A DNA stretch of 64,000 nt from Flavobacteriales bacterium (GCA_947462255.1 CANHOA010000008.1:60951-124950), one strand, 5' to 3'. Positions 19,948 to 28,537 are shown, counted from the first letter of the stretch. Numbers and translations: made by a program. The notes: generated by a model from the letters alone, not told the origin.

Positions 19948-21213
19948 TTATGTTTTACGTTTTTTCTTTTTGGCTGCTGGAAAAAGAATATTATTAAGGA
20001 TGAGGCGGTAACCAGGTGAATTAGGATGAAGGTTTAAATCGGTTTCTGGGTCGCCTACAAAATGTTGATAGTCTTCAGGGTCATGTCCTCCATAAAATGT
20101 CCATGTTCCTTGTCCTAATTCGCCATGGATGTATCGAGCCGTATTTATAGCTTTGTTTTCTCCAAGAATTAAAACGTTTGATTTAATAAATACCTTGTGA
20201 AAATCGGTCGTTTGTCCCATAAAACCTTTGATAGTATTGGTATGACATTGGGTAAGCATGGTAGGAACAACATCCCACTTAGCAGAAAAATCAAATAGGG
20301 TAAAGACATCTAATGGTTCTGTAATAATTCTTTTTTCACGTAAATTTGATGCGTCAATATCGGAATATTCATACACCATTGGGTCTTGATTTAAGTGATA
20401 TTTTTCAAATGCAAATGTTTTGGTAAAATCAAGTTTGCTTTGGGCATTTGGATCTACTCTGTCTCCATCAAATAAGGCATCACAAATATCCGTTTCTTCA
20501 GCAGATAAACCGATATCAAAACTATCAGTGCCACTGCACATTGTAAATAAAAATCCACCACCAAAAACGAAATTCTTTAGGTTTTTAGCAACGGCTAACT
20601 TAAGTTGGGATACTTTTTTAAAGCCAAGCATTTTTGCGTTAGATTCCGCTAGCTTAACTTGCTCCTGATACCATTGCTGACCAGCTGCAGAGGCATAGAA
20701 TTTACCATATTGTCCGGTAAAGTCTTCATGGTGCAGATGCAGCCAATCGTATTTTGGTAGGATTCCCATGACAATAGCAGAATCATAAATTTTATCGTAT
20801 TTTATTTCAGCATATTCTAATACCATTGTAACCGCATCGTCCCATGGTTGCTTGTTTGGCGGAGAGTAGACTGCTATTTTTGGTGCTTTTTCCAATTGAA
20901 CAATTTCCATGTTCACTTCTGGGTTGCCAATTTCACTTTTTATCTGATTTACTTGGCCTTCGGCCAATACTTCATATTTTACCCCCCGGATTATTAATTC
21001 TTCTTCGATGGTTTTTAAATGAGGCATTAAAAATGACCCCCCTCTGTAATTTAGTAACCATTCAATGGTCAAGCCATTTTCAAGCGTCCAAAAGGCAATG
21101 CCATATGCTTTTAGGTGATTTGATTGCTTGTTATCCATTGGGATAAGTAATTGTGTGGAAAAACAATTAAATAGCGACAAGGTAGTCAGTAAGAGTAGAA
21201 TGTATTTTTTCAT
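19948..21213 (-). CDS. secreted protein of the family often labelled 'asparagine synthetase B', with an amidotransferase-like fold
   Basis: The product (about 421 residues) has a signal sequence, possibly with an imperfect lipobox LFNC. It has none of the asparagine synthetase domains. It shows KIAVYSPPNKQPWDDAVTMVLEYAEIKY-type sequence at ~125, FGGGFLFTMCSGTDSFDIG at ~230, and GGHDPEDYQHFVGDPE near the end. This order resembles class I glutamine amidotransferase-like (DJ-1/ThuA) folds with a nucleophile-elbow cysteine. The ATG at 21211-21213 gives a proper signal peptide and lies 7 bases after dnaB; the longer frame would overlap dnaB. The function is unknown. Confidence 0.6.
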   Translation of the reverse strand: MKKYILLLLTTLSLFNCFSTQLLIPMDNKQSNHLKAYGIAFWTLENGLTIEWLLNYRGGSFLMPHLKTIEEELIIRGVKYEVLAEGQVNQIKSEIGNPEVNMEIVQLEKAPKIAVYSPPNKQPWDDAVTMVLEYAEIKYDKIYDSAIVMGILPKYDWLHLHHEDFTGQYGKFYASAAGQQWYQEQVKLAESNAKMLGFKKVSQLKLAVAKNLKNFVFGGGFLFTMCSGTDSFDIGLSAEETDICDALFDGDRVDPNAQSKLDFTKTFAFEKYHLNQDPMVYEYSDIDASNLREKRIITEPLDVFTLFDFSAKWDVVPTMLTQCHTNTIKGFMGQTTDFHKVFIKSNVLILGENKAINTARYIHGELGQGTWTFYGGHDPEDYQHFVGDPETDLNLHPNSPGYRLILNNILFPAAKKKKRKT

Positions 21214-21220
21214 GGTAATT

Positions 21221-22762
21221 TTAGAAAACGTCCTCGTCTTTGTTGTTAGTTGTAAAATCATTAAAGTCACTTTCTGTTTTCATTTTGCTAGGCATTGTGT
21301 ATGTATTAGCTTCATCATCAAAGCTATTATTGCTTTGTAAATCGTTAAAGTCATTTGATTCCCCCAAATTTTCAAAACGAGCATACTCAGGCACAAAGCG
21401 TAACCTAACCCGCCCAGTTTTTCCATTACGGTGTTTTGCAATGATAATTTCTCCTATGCCATGGTTCGAATTTCCGTCATCATCTTTAACGATTCCATAA
21501 TAATCCGGACGGTAGATAAATGATACAATATCCGCATCTTGTTCGATAGCACCAGACTCTCGTAAATCAGATAGGATCGGTTTTTTATCACCGCCCCTTT
21601 GTTCTACTGATCGACTTAACTGTGCAAGAGCGATGATTGGAATGTTTAGTTCTTTAGCAATTTCTTTAATGGAACGAGAGATATTTGAGATTTCTTGTTC
21701 TCGATTTCCTGACCCTTTTCCGTCTTTCGCTGACATTAATTGAAGGTAATCAATGATTACTAATTGGATATCATGCTGAGCTTTGAGTCGTCTGCATTTT
21801 GCCCGAAAATCAAATATGCTTATTGCGGGAGTATCATCGATAAATATAGGTGCTGCCGATAATTTTGTTATTCGGCTATGTAATTGTTGAAATTCATGGT
21901 CTGCCAAATTACCTTTTCTTAGTTTCTCAGAATCAATCCTGGCCTCGCCTGCAATTAATCTTTTTACCAATTGAACTGCCGACATTTCCAATGAGAAAAC
22001 GGCAACTCCCATGTTGTAATCAACTGCAGTATTCCTCGCCATAGAGAGCACAAGTGCTGTTTTTCCCATACCTGGACGAGCAGCGATTACAATCATGTCA
22101 GATTTTTGCCATCCTGAGGTAATTTTATCTAAATCATTAAACCCACTAGGAGTTCCTGAAATACCATCAGGATTATTTCGTGCCTTTTCAATTTCTGCAA
22201 TAGCAAGACCGACATTGCTTTCCATTGAAGAAGCTTGCTTGGTCATATTTGATTCGCCGATTTGAAATAAGTTAGATTCCGCTTTATTGAGTACCTCAAA
22301 AACATCTGTGGTCTCATCAAATGAATCGCGAATAATTTCGCTGCTAACTTTAATTAATTCACGCTTAATAAATTTTTCAGCTAGTATTCTAGCGTGAAAT
22401 TCGATGTGCGCGGATGAAGCTACTCGGTTAGTTAATTGTGAAATATAGGCAACACCACCGGCTGCTTCCAATTCTCCATTTTTTTGTAATCTATTGGTGA
22501 CTGTAATTAAATCAACTGGTTTTGTATTGGCAAATAAATCATGCATCGCTGCATAAATAAATTGGTGCCGTGGATCGTAGAAACACTCTTTTGAAATTAT
22601 GTTAATCGTATCATTTAAAGCTTCTTTTTCGAGCATCATTGCACCAAGTACCACCTGCTCAATATCTGTTGCCTGAGGTGGTATTTTACCAATGTCTCCG
22701 GTAAGTACAGAAGGGTTCTTAATTCGAACAGTAGGTTTGCGGTTATTATCTATATTATCCAT
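21221..22762 (-). CDS. dnaB: replicative DNA helicase DnaB
   Basis: It has the N-terminal collar domain (PPQATDIEQVVLGAMML) and a C-terminal RecA-like motor with Walker A ARPGMGKTALVLS, the DDTPAISIFDFRAKCRRLK segment, Walker B LVIIDYLQLM, and the arginine finger region AQLSRSVEQRGGDKKPILSDLRESGAIEQDAD. The hexamer unwinds DNA at the fork. I take the ATG at 22760-22762 (MDNIDNNRKP), which fits the family start; the longer frame adds an unlikely MKLRHSMLST leader. It is followed at once by the amidotransferase-like gene. Confidence 0.95.
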   Translation of the reverse strand: MDNIDNNRKPTVRIKNPSVLTGDIGKIPPQATDIEQVVLGAMMLEKEALNDTINIISKECFYDPRHQFIYAAMHDLFANTKPVDLITVTNRLQKNGELEAAGGVAYISQLTNRVASSAHIEFHARILAEKFIKRELIKVSSEIIRDSFDETTDVFEVLNKAESNLFQIGESNMTKQASSMESNVGLAIAEIEKARNNPDGISGTPSGFNDLDKITSGWQKSDMIVIAARPGMGKTALVLSMARNTAVDYNMGVAVFSLEMSAVQLVKRLIAGEARIDSEKLRKGNLADHEFQQLHSRITKLSAAPIFIDDTPAISIFDFRAKCRRLKAQHDIQLVIIDYLQLMSAKDGKGSGNREQEISNISRSIKEIAKELNIPIIALAQLSRSVEQRGGDKKPILSDLRESGAIEQDADIVSFIYRPDYYGIVKDDDGNSNHGIGEIIIAKHRNGKTGRVRLRFVPEYARFENLGESNDFNDLQSNNSFDDEANTYTMPSKMKTESDFNDFTTNNKDEDVF

Positions 22763-22766
22763 AAAG

Positions 22767-22774
22767 CAAAAGTA
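22767..22774 (-). promoter_or_regulatory. possible -7 box just before dnaB
   Basis: It reads TACTTTTG on the minus strand, only 4 bases before the dnaB ATG. If used, it would give a leaderless or nearly leaderless message. It could be chance in AT-rich DNA. Confidence 0.3.
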
Positions 22775-22837
22775 ATGAATTGTGCTAAGCATCGAATGAC
22801 GCAACTTCAAACTTAATGAAAAGTTATGACTTTTTAT

Positions 22838-22855
22838 TATTAACCGTTGTTAATA
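22838..22855. repeat. perfect inverted repeat between dnaB and nth
   Basis: Two 7-base arms TATTAAC/GTTAATA surround CGTT in the gap upstream of dnaB and directly downstream of nth. There is no T run on the nth side, so an operator or a weak RNA hairpin is as likely as a terminator. Confidence 0.35.
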
Positions 22856-22857
22856 TT

Positions 22858-23502
22858 TTATTTTAATTCTTGGAGTGCTTTCTTAGTTCCAATGGTTGAG
22901 GTTATATAATCAATCTCTTTTTTTGGACTTCTAGCCGGTGAGAATTCTCTCCCGTAAAAAATGATTTGTAGGTGTAAGGTATTCCATTTCTCAATAGGAA
23001 AATATTTTTTTGCCTGCTGCTCGGTTTCAGCCACGTTTTTTCCGCTTGCTATTCCCCAACGGGTCAGTAATCGATGTATGTGGGTGTCAACTGGGAAAGC
23101 AGGAACGCCAAATGCTTGCGACATAACGACAGATGCTGTTTTATGTCCAACGCCTGGTAGTGCTTCAAGGGCTTCAAATGATGCCGGAACTTGACCTTGG
23201 TGTTTGTCGATTAGAATGTGAGATAATTCGAATATAGCGCTTGATTTTTTTGGTGAAAGACCGCAAGGTCTTATAATGTCTCGAATTTCAGCTGGACTTA
23301 GCAGAATCATTTCCTCTGGCGACTTGGCTTTAGCAAATAATAGAGGTGTAATCAGGTTTACGCGTGCGTCAGTGCATTGTGCTGATAGTAAAACGGCTAT
23401 CAAGAGGGTATAGGTGTCGCTATGGTCTAATGGAATCGGTGTTTCTGGATATTGCTTTTCCAATTCCCTTATGATATAAATAGCTTTTTCTTTTTTTGTC
23501 AT
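22858..23502 (-). CDS. nth: endonuclease III (Nth) lacking the iron-sulfur cysteines
   Basis: A base-excision repair glycosylase/AP lyase of 214 residues. The helix-hairpin-helix LEALPGVGHKTASVVMSQAFG holds the catalytic K121, and VDTHIHRL holds the catalytic D139. The N-terminal LLIAVLLSAQCTDARVN is also standard. The C-terminus reads GREFSPARSPKKEIDY, where the family normally has four cysteines binding a [4Fe-4S] cluster; none of the four is present. No reading frame in this segment encodes cysteine, so a simple frameshift does not explain it. Its start directly follows the J-domain gene stop. Confidence 0.9.
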   Translation of the reverse strand: MTKKEKAIYIIRELEKQYPETPIPLDHSDTYTLLIAVLLSAQCTDARVNLITPLLFAKAKSPEEMILLSPAEIRDIIRPCGLSPKKSSAIFELSHILIDKHQGQVPASFEALEALPGVGHKTASVVMSQAFGVPAFPVDTHIHRLLTRWGIASGKNVAETEQQAKKYFPIEKWNTLHLQIIFYGREFSPARSPKKEIDYITSTIGTKKALQELK

Positions 23503-24333
23503 TTAGTAGAATCCTATGGTTAAGAGATGAATGATTTTTAAATCGTTGAGTAAGAAAATCAGGAGTAAAGCTGCTGAAATTGAAAGGGATAAATAGTTTC
23601 CTAGAAAAAAAAAGACATCGTTTCGCTTATATAGACAAATCACAATAGGCAGTAATAAAAAGAAAATTAAGATGATTTGTGCCCAGTAAAACGTAAAATG
23701 AACATTCGTTCGAGTGTGAATTGAGGGATAAAAAACATAGACTGGTTGATGAAAAATTGCTGTTTTTGCCAAAACAAGCTCCGGTAAATGGTCTAATTCA
23801 TTGATGTTTTCATAATTTAACCAAAGGGAAAGACCATTCTTAAATGTTACGTTATAGACATAATTATCATTAATGCTATGACTCGGAATCGGATTGTATC
23901 CTTGAACACTAATTATTGATTTTTTGAGTGGTAAAATATCATCGATTAGCAGGCAAACGATGCATATGAATGCCATACATCCAATACTTTTTATCGCTAT
24001 TCTCTTCCAGCCAATACGAAATGAATTATACTCATTTAATAAAGCTTCAGCTTCTTGTTTTTTTAACTGTTCTGCTCTTTTTCTCGCATTTTCCTGGAAT
24101 TGCTGTTCTTTTGTTTTTGGGCTTGGCTTGTTATGACGTGTAGGTTTTTCAACTATACGCTTTAATATTCGTTCATATGCATCTTGTATTTCTTGGAATC
24201 GTTCTTTCGAATTTTCTAATGGGTTTTTATCAGGATGGTATTTCTTTGCTAGTTCTCGGAATTTTTTCTTGACCTCCGCATCGCTTGCTGAACTATCTAA
24301 ACCTAGTATTTTATAATATTTTTCTCCAAGCAT
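23503..24333 (-). CDS. membrane-anchored J-domain protein
   Basis: Residues 1-62 form a J domain (YYKILGLDSSASDAEVKKKFRELAKKYHPDKNP) with the HPD motif at 33-35 that stimulates DnaK. A basic helix follows, and then about three hydrophobic segments (roughly 113-135, 204-226 and 232-258). There is no glycine/phenylalanine linker or zinc domain, so this is a class C J protein anchored in the inner membrane. It is probably a local recruiter of DnaK; the client is unknown. Its first 23 bases overlap the end of menE, and nth follows without a gap. Confidence 0.75.
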   Translation of the reverse strand: MLGEKYYKILGLDSSASDAEVKKKFRELAKKYHPDKNPLENSKERFQEIQDAYERILKRIVEKPTRHNKPSPKTKEQQFQENARKRAEQLKKQEAEALLNEYNSFRIGWKRIAIKSIGCMAFICIVCLLIDDILPLKKSIISVQGYNPIPSHSINDNYVYNVTFKNGLSLWLNYENINELDHLPELVLAKTAIFHQPVYVFYPSIHTRTNVHFTFYWAQIILIFFLLLPIVICLYKRNDVFFFLGNYLSLSISAALLLIFLLNDLKIIHLLTIGFY

Positions 24334-25318
24334 CGGGACTTATTTTTTCCTCGGTTAATGTACGATTTATTTTACCATTTTCTGTCTTTTCAAAAGACGG
24401 GAGGACTTGAAAATATTTCGGAATCTCGAAAGGTCCAAGGATATCGCCGAACATAGATTTGGTAAATGATAGCGAATCGTTCGTTTCAATTAATAGTACT
24501 AAAATACTTCCTAAACGATCATCCGGAAGACTAGTAATCATTATTGGATATGGAATGAGATTGGTTAATCGACTTTCTATAGTTTCGGGAAATAGCTTTA
24601 TACCTCCTGTATTAATGCAAAAATCAGAACGGCCAAGCCAATTAAATGTTTGTGGGTCTATAAGTTCGACGACATCAGTTGTTAAAATAGGCAAGGGGTT
24701 TATTTCTGGGTAATAAATGATTAATTCATTGGCATCGTTTGTTGAAAATTCTATACCGGGTAGGGCATGGTAATTTGTACTTATTTCCTTATTGATTCTT
24801 CGTAATGCAACATGTGAAATAGTTTCTGTCATTCCATAGCTTTGATAAATTCTCTTCGGATAGTTAGCAGCAAGTTGTTCTAAATTTTTGCTCAATGTTG
24901 CTCCCCCAACAAGGATTGTATCCAGCAAGTTTGATGGAGTTTGTTGAAGGTAATGTTGTAGTTGTATGGGCACCAAAGCGCTAAAATGAACATCTTCAGT
25001 GATTGAGCTTAAAGTGTCCGAACTAACGTCGCAAATTAGTAACTTGGAATTATTTGCTAATGCACGAATAATCATCATTTTTCCCGCAATGGTTTTTGTG
25101 GAAAGTCCTAAGTGGAAAGTCGAAGAAGTAGGTATGGAAAGTTGTGCTAAGGTCTTTTTAGCACTGATGAGCATGTGCTCTTTTTTAAGTTTAATTAACT
25201 TTGGCTTACCTGTTGAACCTGAAGTATTAACAGTAATTGTTTCTTCACTATTTTCCCATTCTTTTAGAAAAGTATCGATTGATTTTTTACGGCTGTGATC
25301 AACATATTGTAGTCGCAA
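24311..25318 (-). CDS. menE: o-succinylbenzoate-CoA ligase-like enzyme (MenE)
   Basis: A short (335-residue) member of the AMP-forming acyl-CoA synthetase family. It has the phosphate-binding loop VNTSGSTGKPKLIKLKK at ~34-50, the YGMTETISHVALRR motif, TDVVELID and WLGRSDFCINTGGIKLFPETIE. MenE activates o-succinylbenzoate in menaquinone synthesis, and the compact size is usual for MenE in this phylum. No other men gene is in the window, so the assignment rests on family size and motifs. It overlaps the J-domain gene by 23 bases. Confidence 0.75.
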   Translation of the reverse strand: MRLQYVDHSRKKSIDTFLKEWENSEETITVNTSGSTGKPKLIKLKKEHMLISAKKTLAQLSIPTSSTFHLGLSTKTIAGKMMIIRALANNSKLLICDVSSDTLSSITEDVHFSALVPIQLQHYLQQTPSNLLDTILVGGATLSKNLEQLAANYPKRIYQSYGMTETISHVALRRINKEISTNYHALPGIEFSTNDANELIIYYPEINPLPILTTDVVELIDPQTFNWLGRSDFCINTGGIKLFPETIESRLTNLIPYPIMITSLPDDRLGSILVLLIETNDSLSFTKSMFGDILGPFEIPKYFQVLPSFEKTENGKINRTLTEEKISPDAWRKIL

Positions 25319-25344
25319 GGGAAAAGGAAATTATAGATGAGTAA

Positions 25345-25986
25345 TTAATATTCGATGTCGAGATTAAAGGTGTTTTTTAGAATCATTAAATTTGGATTTT
25401 TACTAGCCATTGATTTAAATTTATCTCTACTTGTTAGGGGTTTAGTAACTGGTGAATCAGTGGTATTCAAGGTAAATTCTATTTCAATGAAGTAGTTATT
25501 AAGGTTGCTTCTTAGAAAATTAATGAAATCATCTAAAAGTGGACGAATATATTCTACTTGTATATTATTTTCAAGTATGAGCTCGATTTTTTCTTGACTG
25601 ATAAAGGTGGGGTCTCGTTTGGTGAGTGCATGAAAGAAGGTGTCTTTTCCTTGTTCTCTCATTTCGAAGGCATATTTTTTCCAAACAATGATGAGTTGAT
25701 CGTGGCTAAAATCATCTCTAGCTTGGTCTTCTAGTGCTCTTCGTTTCTTTTCTTTTTCTTCCGCAAGTAAATCTTGAATGCTGATTAATTTTGTTGGCTT
25801 GGGAGGAGTAATATATGCGCTAGGGCTTTCTTGAACCTTACTTTTTATCTCATTTTCCGCTTCTTTTGGAATCGATTTTTGAATGTTATTCTCGGCATGT
25901 TTAACTGGGATTTGAGCTGAAAAAGGAAGGATGGATATGGGTTCAGTTAAGCCTTTTTTTTTTCGAGCTCTTGCTGTAAAGAACAC
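25345..25986 (-). CDS. dnaX: C-terminal (tau-specific) part of DnaX, in the -1 frame
   Basis: This 213-codon frame has no credible start of its own; its first codon is a GTG inside dnaX. It begins where the dnaX N-terminal frame ends. It carries a lysine/proline-rich linker (KPTKLISIQDLLAEEKEKKRR) and a C-terminal domain with HDQLIIVWKKYAFEMREQGKDTFFHAL, matching the region after the ATPase in Bacteroidota DnaX. Joined through the A10 run it gives a protein of about 572 residues, a normal DnaX length. It is therefore not a separate gene, and the join needs a -1 shift, slippage during transcription, or a sequence correction. Confidence 0.75.
   Translation of the reverse strand: MFFTARARKKKGLTEPISILPFSAQIPVKHAENNIQKSIPKEAENEIKSKVQESPSAYITPPKPTKLISIQDLLAEEKEKKRRALEDQARDDFSHDQLIIVWKKYAFEMREQGKDTFFHALTKRDPTFISQEKIELILENNIQVEYIRPLLDDFINFLRSNLNNYFIEIEFTLNTTDSPVTKPLTSRDKFKSMASKNPNLMILKNTFNLDIEY
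25947..25963 (-). other. dnaX frame-change site: ten-A run with slippery heptamer
   Basis: On the minus strand the zero-frame codons are GAA AAA AAA AAG GCT TAA. The run of ten A (25954-25963) contains an in-frame A AAA AAG heptamer (25953-25959), the same as the E. coli dnaX slip site, and a zero-frame stop follows two codons later. A -1 shift continues into GGC TTA ACT. A possible long-loop stem (25944-25950 with 25901-25907, 7 bp) lies just downstream. Confidence 0.6.
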
Positions 25987-27062
25987 ATCTGCATGAGGGT
26001 TATTTCAACGAGTAAGCGGTGATTTTTGGATTGTTTGTAATCCACATCTGCTTTACTTATCGCGTATAAAGCACGCATTATTTGATTCGCTTCCCAAGGT
26101 TTTGCTTGCTCGTTAAAGCGTTCTTTTACACTCTCAGGCACTTCCAAGAGCGAGAGTGTTCTGGAATCTTTGCAAATTAATAAACTTCTAAAGTGATCGG
26201 ATAGGCCAACTAAAAATAATTGTCCGTCAAATCCGCGCTCAAGAATCTCATTAAATAGGAGTAGGGAGGAAGAAATGTCTTCCGCCATGAAATAATCGAT
26301 TAGTTTAAAATAATAATCATAATCAAGTACATGAAGATTTTTAATAACGTCTTGAAACGTTACTGTATTTCCACAAAAACTCACCACTTGATCAAAAATT
26401 GACAGTGCGTCGCGTAAAGCGCCGTCTGATTTCATAGCGATTAGGTGAAGTGCCTCAGGTTCAGCACTTACGCCTTCTTTTACCGCAATTTCGCCAAGAT
26501 GATCTGATATGTCTTTCACGCGAATTCGCTCAAAATCAAAAATTTGGCAGCGCGATAAAATCGTAGGGATAACTTTATGTTTTTCGGTAGTCGCTAAAAT
26601 AAAGATGGCGTGCTTTGGCGGCTCCTCTAAGGTTTTTAGAAAAGCGTTGAATGCGGAAGAAGATAATCCATGAACCTCATCCAATATATACACTTTGTAT
26701 TTTCCAAGTTGTGGAAGAATCCTCACTTGTTCAATCAACGCCCGCATATCTTCGATACCACTATTTGAAGCTGCATCTAATTCAAAAATACTTAATGAAT
26801 TACCTGAATTAAAGGATAAACAAGACTCACATGTATCACACGCTTCTATGTTTTCAGTTGGCTGATAACAATTAATGGTCTTCGCTAGAATTCGTGCAAT
26901 CGTTGTTTTACCAACTCCTCGAGATCCACAAAATAAAAAAGCCTGTGCAAGGTGATTATTCTTAATGGCGCTTTTTAGGGTGCTCGAAATAGACTTTTGT
27001 CCAACAACGGTATCAAAGGTCTGGGGTCTATATTTTCGCGCAGAAACAACAAAGTCACTCAT
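25947..27062 (-). CDS. dnaX: DNA polymerase III gamma/tau subunit, ATPase part (zero frame)
   Basis: The 371 zero-frame residues contain the complete clamp-loader ATPase: RPQTFDTVVGQ, Walker A GSRGVGKT at 46-53, a four-cysteine zinc module (C65, C75, C78, C81), Walker B with YILDEVHGLSS, the sensor LATTEKHKV and domain III. The frame then stops after LEKKKA. By itself this would be a gamma-like product. The remaining tau region lies in the -1 frame and is described separately. In E. coli the zero frame encodes the long form, so the arrangement here is reversed. DnaX loads the sliding clamp and organises the replisome. Confidence 0.93.
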   Translation of the reverse strand: MSDFVVSARKYRPQTFDTVVGQKSISSTLKSAIKNNHLAQAFLFCGSRGVGKTTIARILAKTINCYQPTENIEACDTCESCLSFNSGNSLSIFELDAASNSGIEDMRALIEQVRILPQLGKYKVYILDEVHGLSSSAFNAFLKTLEEPPKHAIFILATTEKHKVIPTILSRCQIFDFERIRVKDISDHLGEIAVKEGVSAEPEALHLIAMKSDGALRDALSIFDQVVSFCGNTVTFQDVIKNLHVLDYDYYFKLIDYFMAEDISSSLLLFNEILERGFDGQLFLVGLSDHFRSLLICKDSRTLSLLEVPESVKERFNEQAKPWEANQIMRALYAISKADVDYKQSKNHRLLVEITLMQMCSLQQELEKKKA

Positions 27063-27066
27063 GGAA

Positions 27067-27074
27067 CAAATTTA
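27067..27074 (-). promoter_or_regulatory. possible -7 box just before dnaX
   Basis: It reads TAAATTTG on the minus strand, 4 bases before the dnaX ATG. No -33 element is visible. It may indicate a leaderless transcript or be chance. Confidence 0.3.
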
Positions 27075-27133
27075 ATAAATTAAGTGCATTGACAGATCGA
27101 AAAGGGTGATTTTGTTGATAAAAATAATTAAAC

Positions 27134-28384
27134 CTACTTTTTAGGAAAGATCTCAATTAAGGTCCCATTGTTTGGGCCAAAAAGTTTCATGCCTGCAGGA
27201 ACAGAAAATCTTTCTCGATAATTGAGGGTAGGGAGCTCTGCTTCATTTTCATATAACACGGTTCTGAGTTCAATTTTTTCTTCGGAAACAAAAATCCAAT
27301 TAAACTGATTAACGGCGCCAGCATCTCTTGTCCATGGTTTTTGGTCGTCAGCAGCACGCAGTGGTGCTCCCCAACATCCTTCGCCAGCATAGACAATTCC
27401 GTTTTTATCATCTCTAATAAAGCCTTCAGATGACCCTTCTGCTTTGCTGCTTACAATGGGCCAAGTTACTTTGCAGGTGTGTGAGTCATTTTCTAGGCAA
27501 AGGGGTAAATTTTTATATTTTTCGAAGATTGGAACGAAATTTTTATACTGTGTTTCCATTTCTTTTTTTGCTTTAACGTGTGCTCTAACAGGCCGATGGT
27601 ATTGGGCAATTTGCCATTTATAATCTTTATGTTTAGCTAAAGCAATGCGCAGAAAAAGTTTCTGTCTACCAATTTTTAGTATTTCTGAATTAAGGGAAAC
27701 TATGTGCAATAGATTTCCTCCAAAAGTCGTGGAGTAATATAATCGTCGATTTGGAACATCAAATAATTTATAAACAACTTTATTGCTTAACTCGTGGTTT
27801 CCACGTGTGACCATCATTGGCGTTACTCGGCCATCATCCGCAATGGTATATTCCCAATCAATAAACCATTCCAACCATTGTTTTTCAATGTCTACACCAA
27901 TAAAATCGCCATTAAATAACACAGCATTAACCTGTAATTTAGGCACTAATTTGTTCGCTTTTATTCGAACTGGTCGATTGTCACGCGAATCGCCGCCAGC
28001 AATAAAAGAAAGTGGAATTTCTGGTCGATTTGGGGCTGTTCTAAAGTGATATAGCTTACTTAAGCCCTTGCTATCTCTAATTATAAAATAGTAAATCGTA
28101 TTTGGAATCAAGTCGTCTATTCGGACAATCTTATTTTTCATGCCTCGCATGTTATTTGAAGATGAAAGTGAATATCGATTAACAAAACGATTTGCACTCG
28201 GATCAACGGTGTCTAAATAAAAACCGTTAAATTCTCCTTCTACCTGGTCCCAAATAATGGTGGCTTCTCTTGACGCATCTCCATTAAATACAACTCTAAC
28301 GAAGCGTACATTCGAAAAACTCGAAAAGGATAAAAGTCCAAGTGCGAATAGAAATAAAAGCTTTAACTGAAAAGACGAAGGCAT
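27134..28384 (-). CDS. secreted purple-acid-phosphatase-like metallophosphoesterase
   Basis: After a signal peptide (residues ~1-24) comes a fibronectin-like domain (~25-120: DASREATIIWDQVEGEF...PNTIYYFIIRDSKG), then a calcineurin-type phosphoesterase domain. Its metal-binding motifs are GGDSRDNR, NGDFIG, TRGNHE and, near the end, the histidines of AQYHRPVRAH and ENDSHTCK. This N-terminal domain plus phosphatase order is that of purple acid phosphatases. There is no T9SS domain, so a periplasmic location is likely. It is a single gene with a divergent neighbour. Confidence 0.78.
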   Translation of the reverse strand: MPSSFQLKLLFLFALGLLSFSSFSNVRFVRVVFNGDASREATIIWDQVEGEFNGFYLDTVDPSANRFVNRYSLSSSNNMRGMKNKIVRIDDLIPNTIYYFIIRDSKGLSKLYHFRTAPNRPEIPLSFIAGGDSRDNRPVRIKANKLVPKLQVNAVLFNGDFIGVDIEKQWLEWFIDWEYTIADDGRVTPMMVTRGNHELSNKVVYKLFDVPNRRLYYSTTFGGNLLHIVSLNSEILKIGRQKLFLRIALAKHKDYKWQIAQYHRPVRAHVKAKKEMETQYKNFVPIFEKYKNLPLCLENDSHTCKVTWPIVSSKAEGSSEGFIRDDKNGIVYAGEGCWGAPLRAADDQKPWTRDAGAVNQFNWIFVSEEKIELRTVLYENEAELPTLNYRERFSVPAGMKLFGPNNGTLIEIFPKK

Positions 28385-28524
28385 AATAGTAAATTATTAT
28401 TATTTTAACTGTTTCATGCAAAATGAAGCGTAAAAATACATTACATTTTGATAGTTCCTTCCAATTTATTTATTTGTAAATTAAAATTCCAAGTCATTTT
28501 TTCTGTTATGGAATGAAAATTGGT

Positions 28525-28532
28525 TAAATTTG
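28525..28532 (+). promoter_or_regulatory. possible -7 box directly before the propeller gene
   Basis: TAAATTTG ends 5 bases before the ATG at 28538. The longer frame would start at a TTG upstream of this box. Confidence 0.3.
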
Positions 28533-28537
28533 GACGA

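Noticed and set aside
19948..21213. Asparagine synthetase, as this family is often named
   Set aside because: There is no N-terminal glutaminase domain with Cys2 and no ATP-pyrophosphatase domain; the protein has a signal sequence and different motifs.
25345..25986. A separate small gene with a GTG start next to dnaX
   Set aside because: The start lies inside dnaX, the N-terminal residues are the dnaX lysine run read in another frame, and the content matches the C-terminal part of DnaX.
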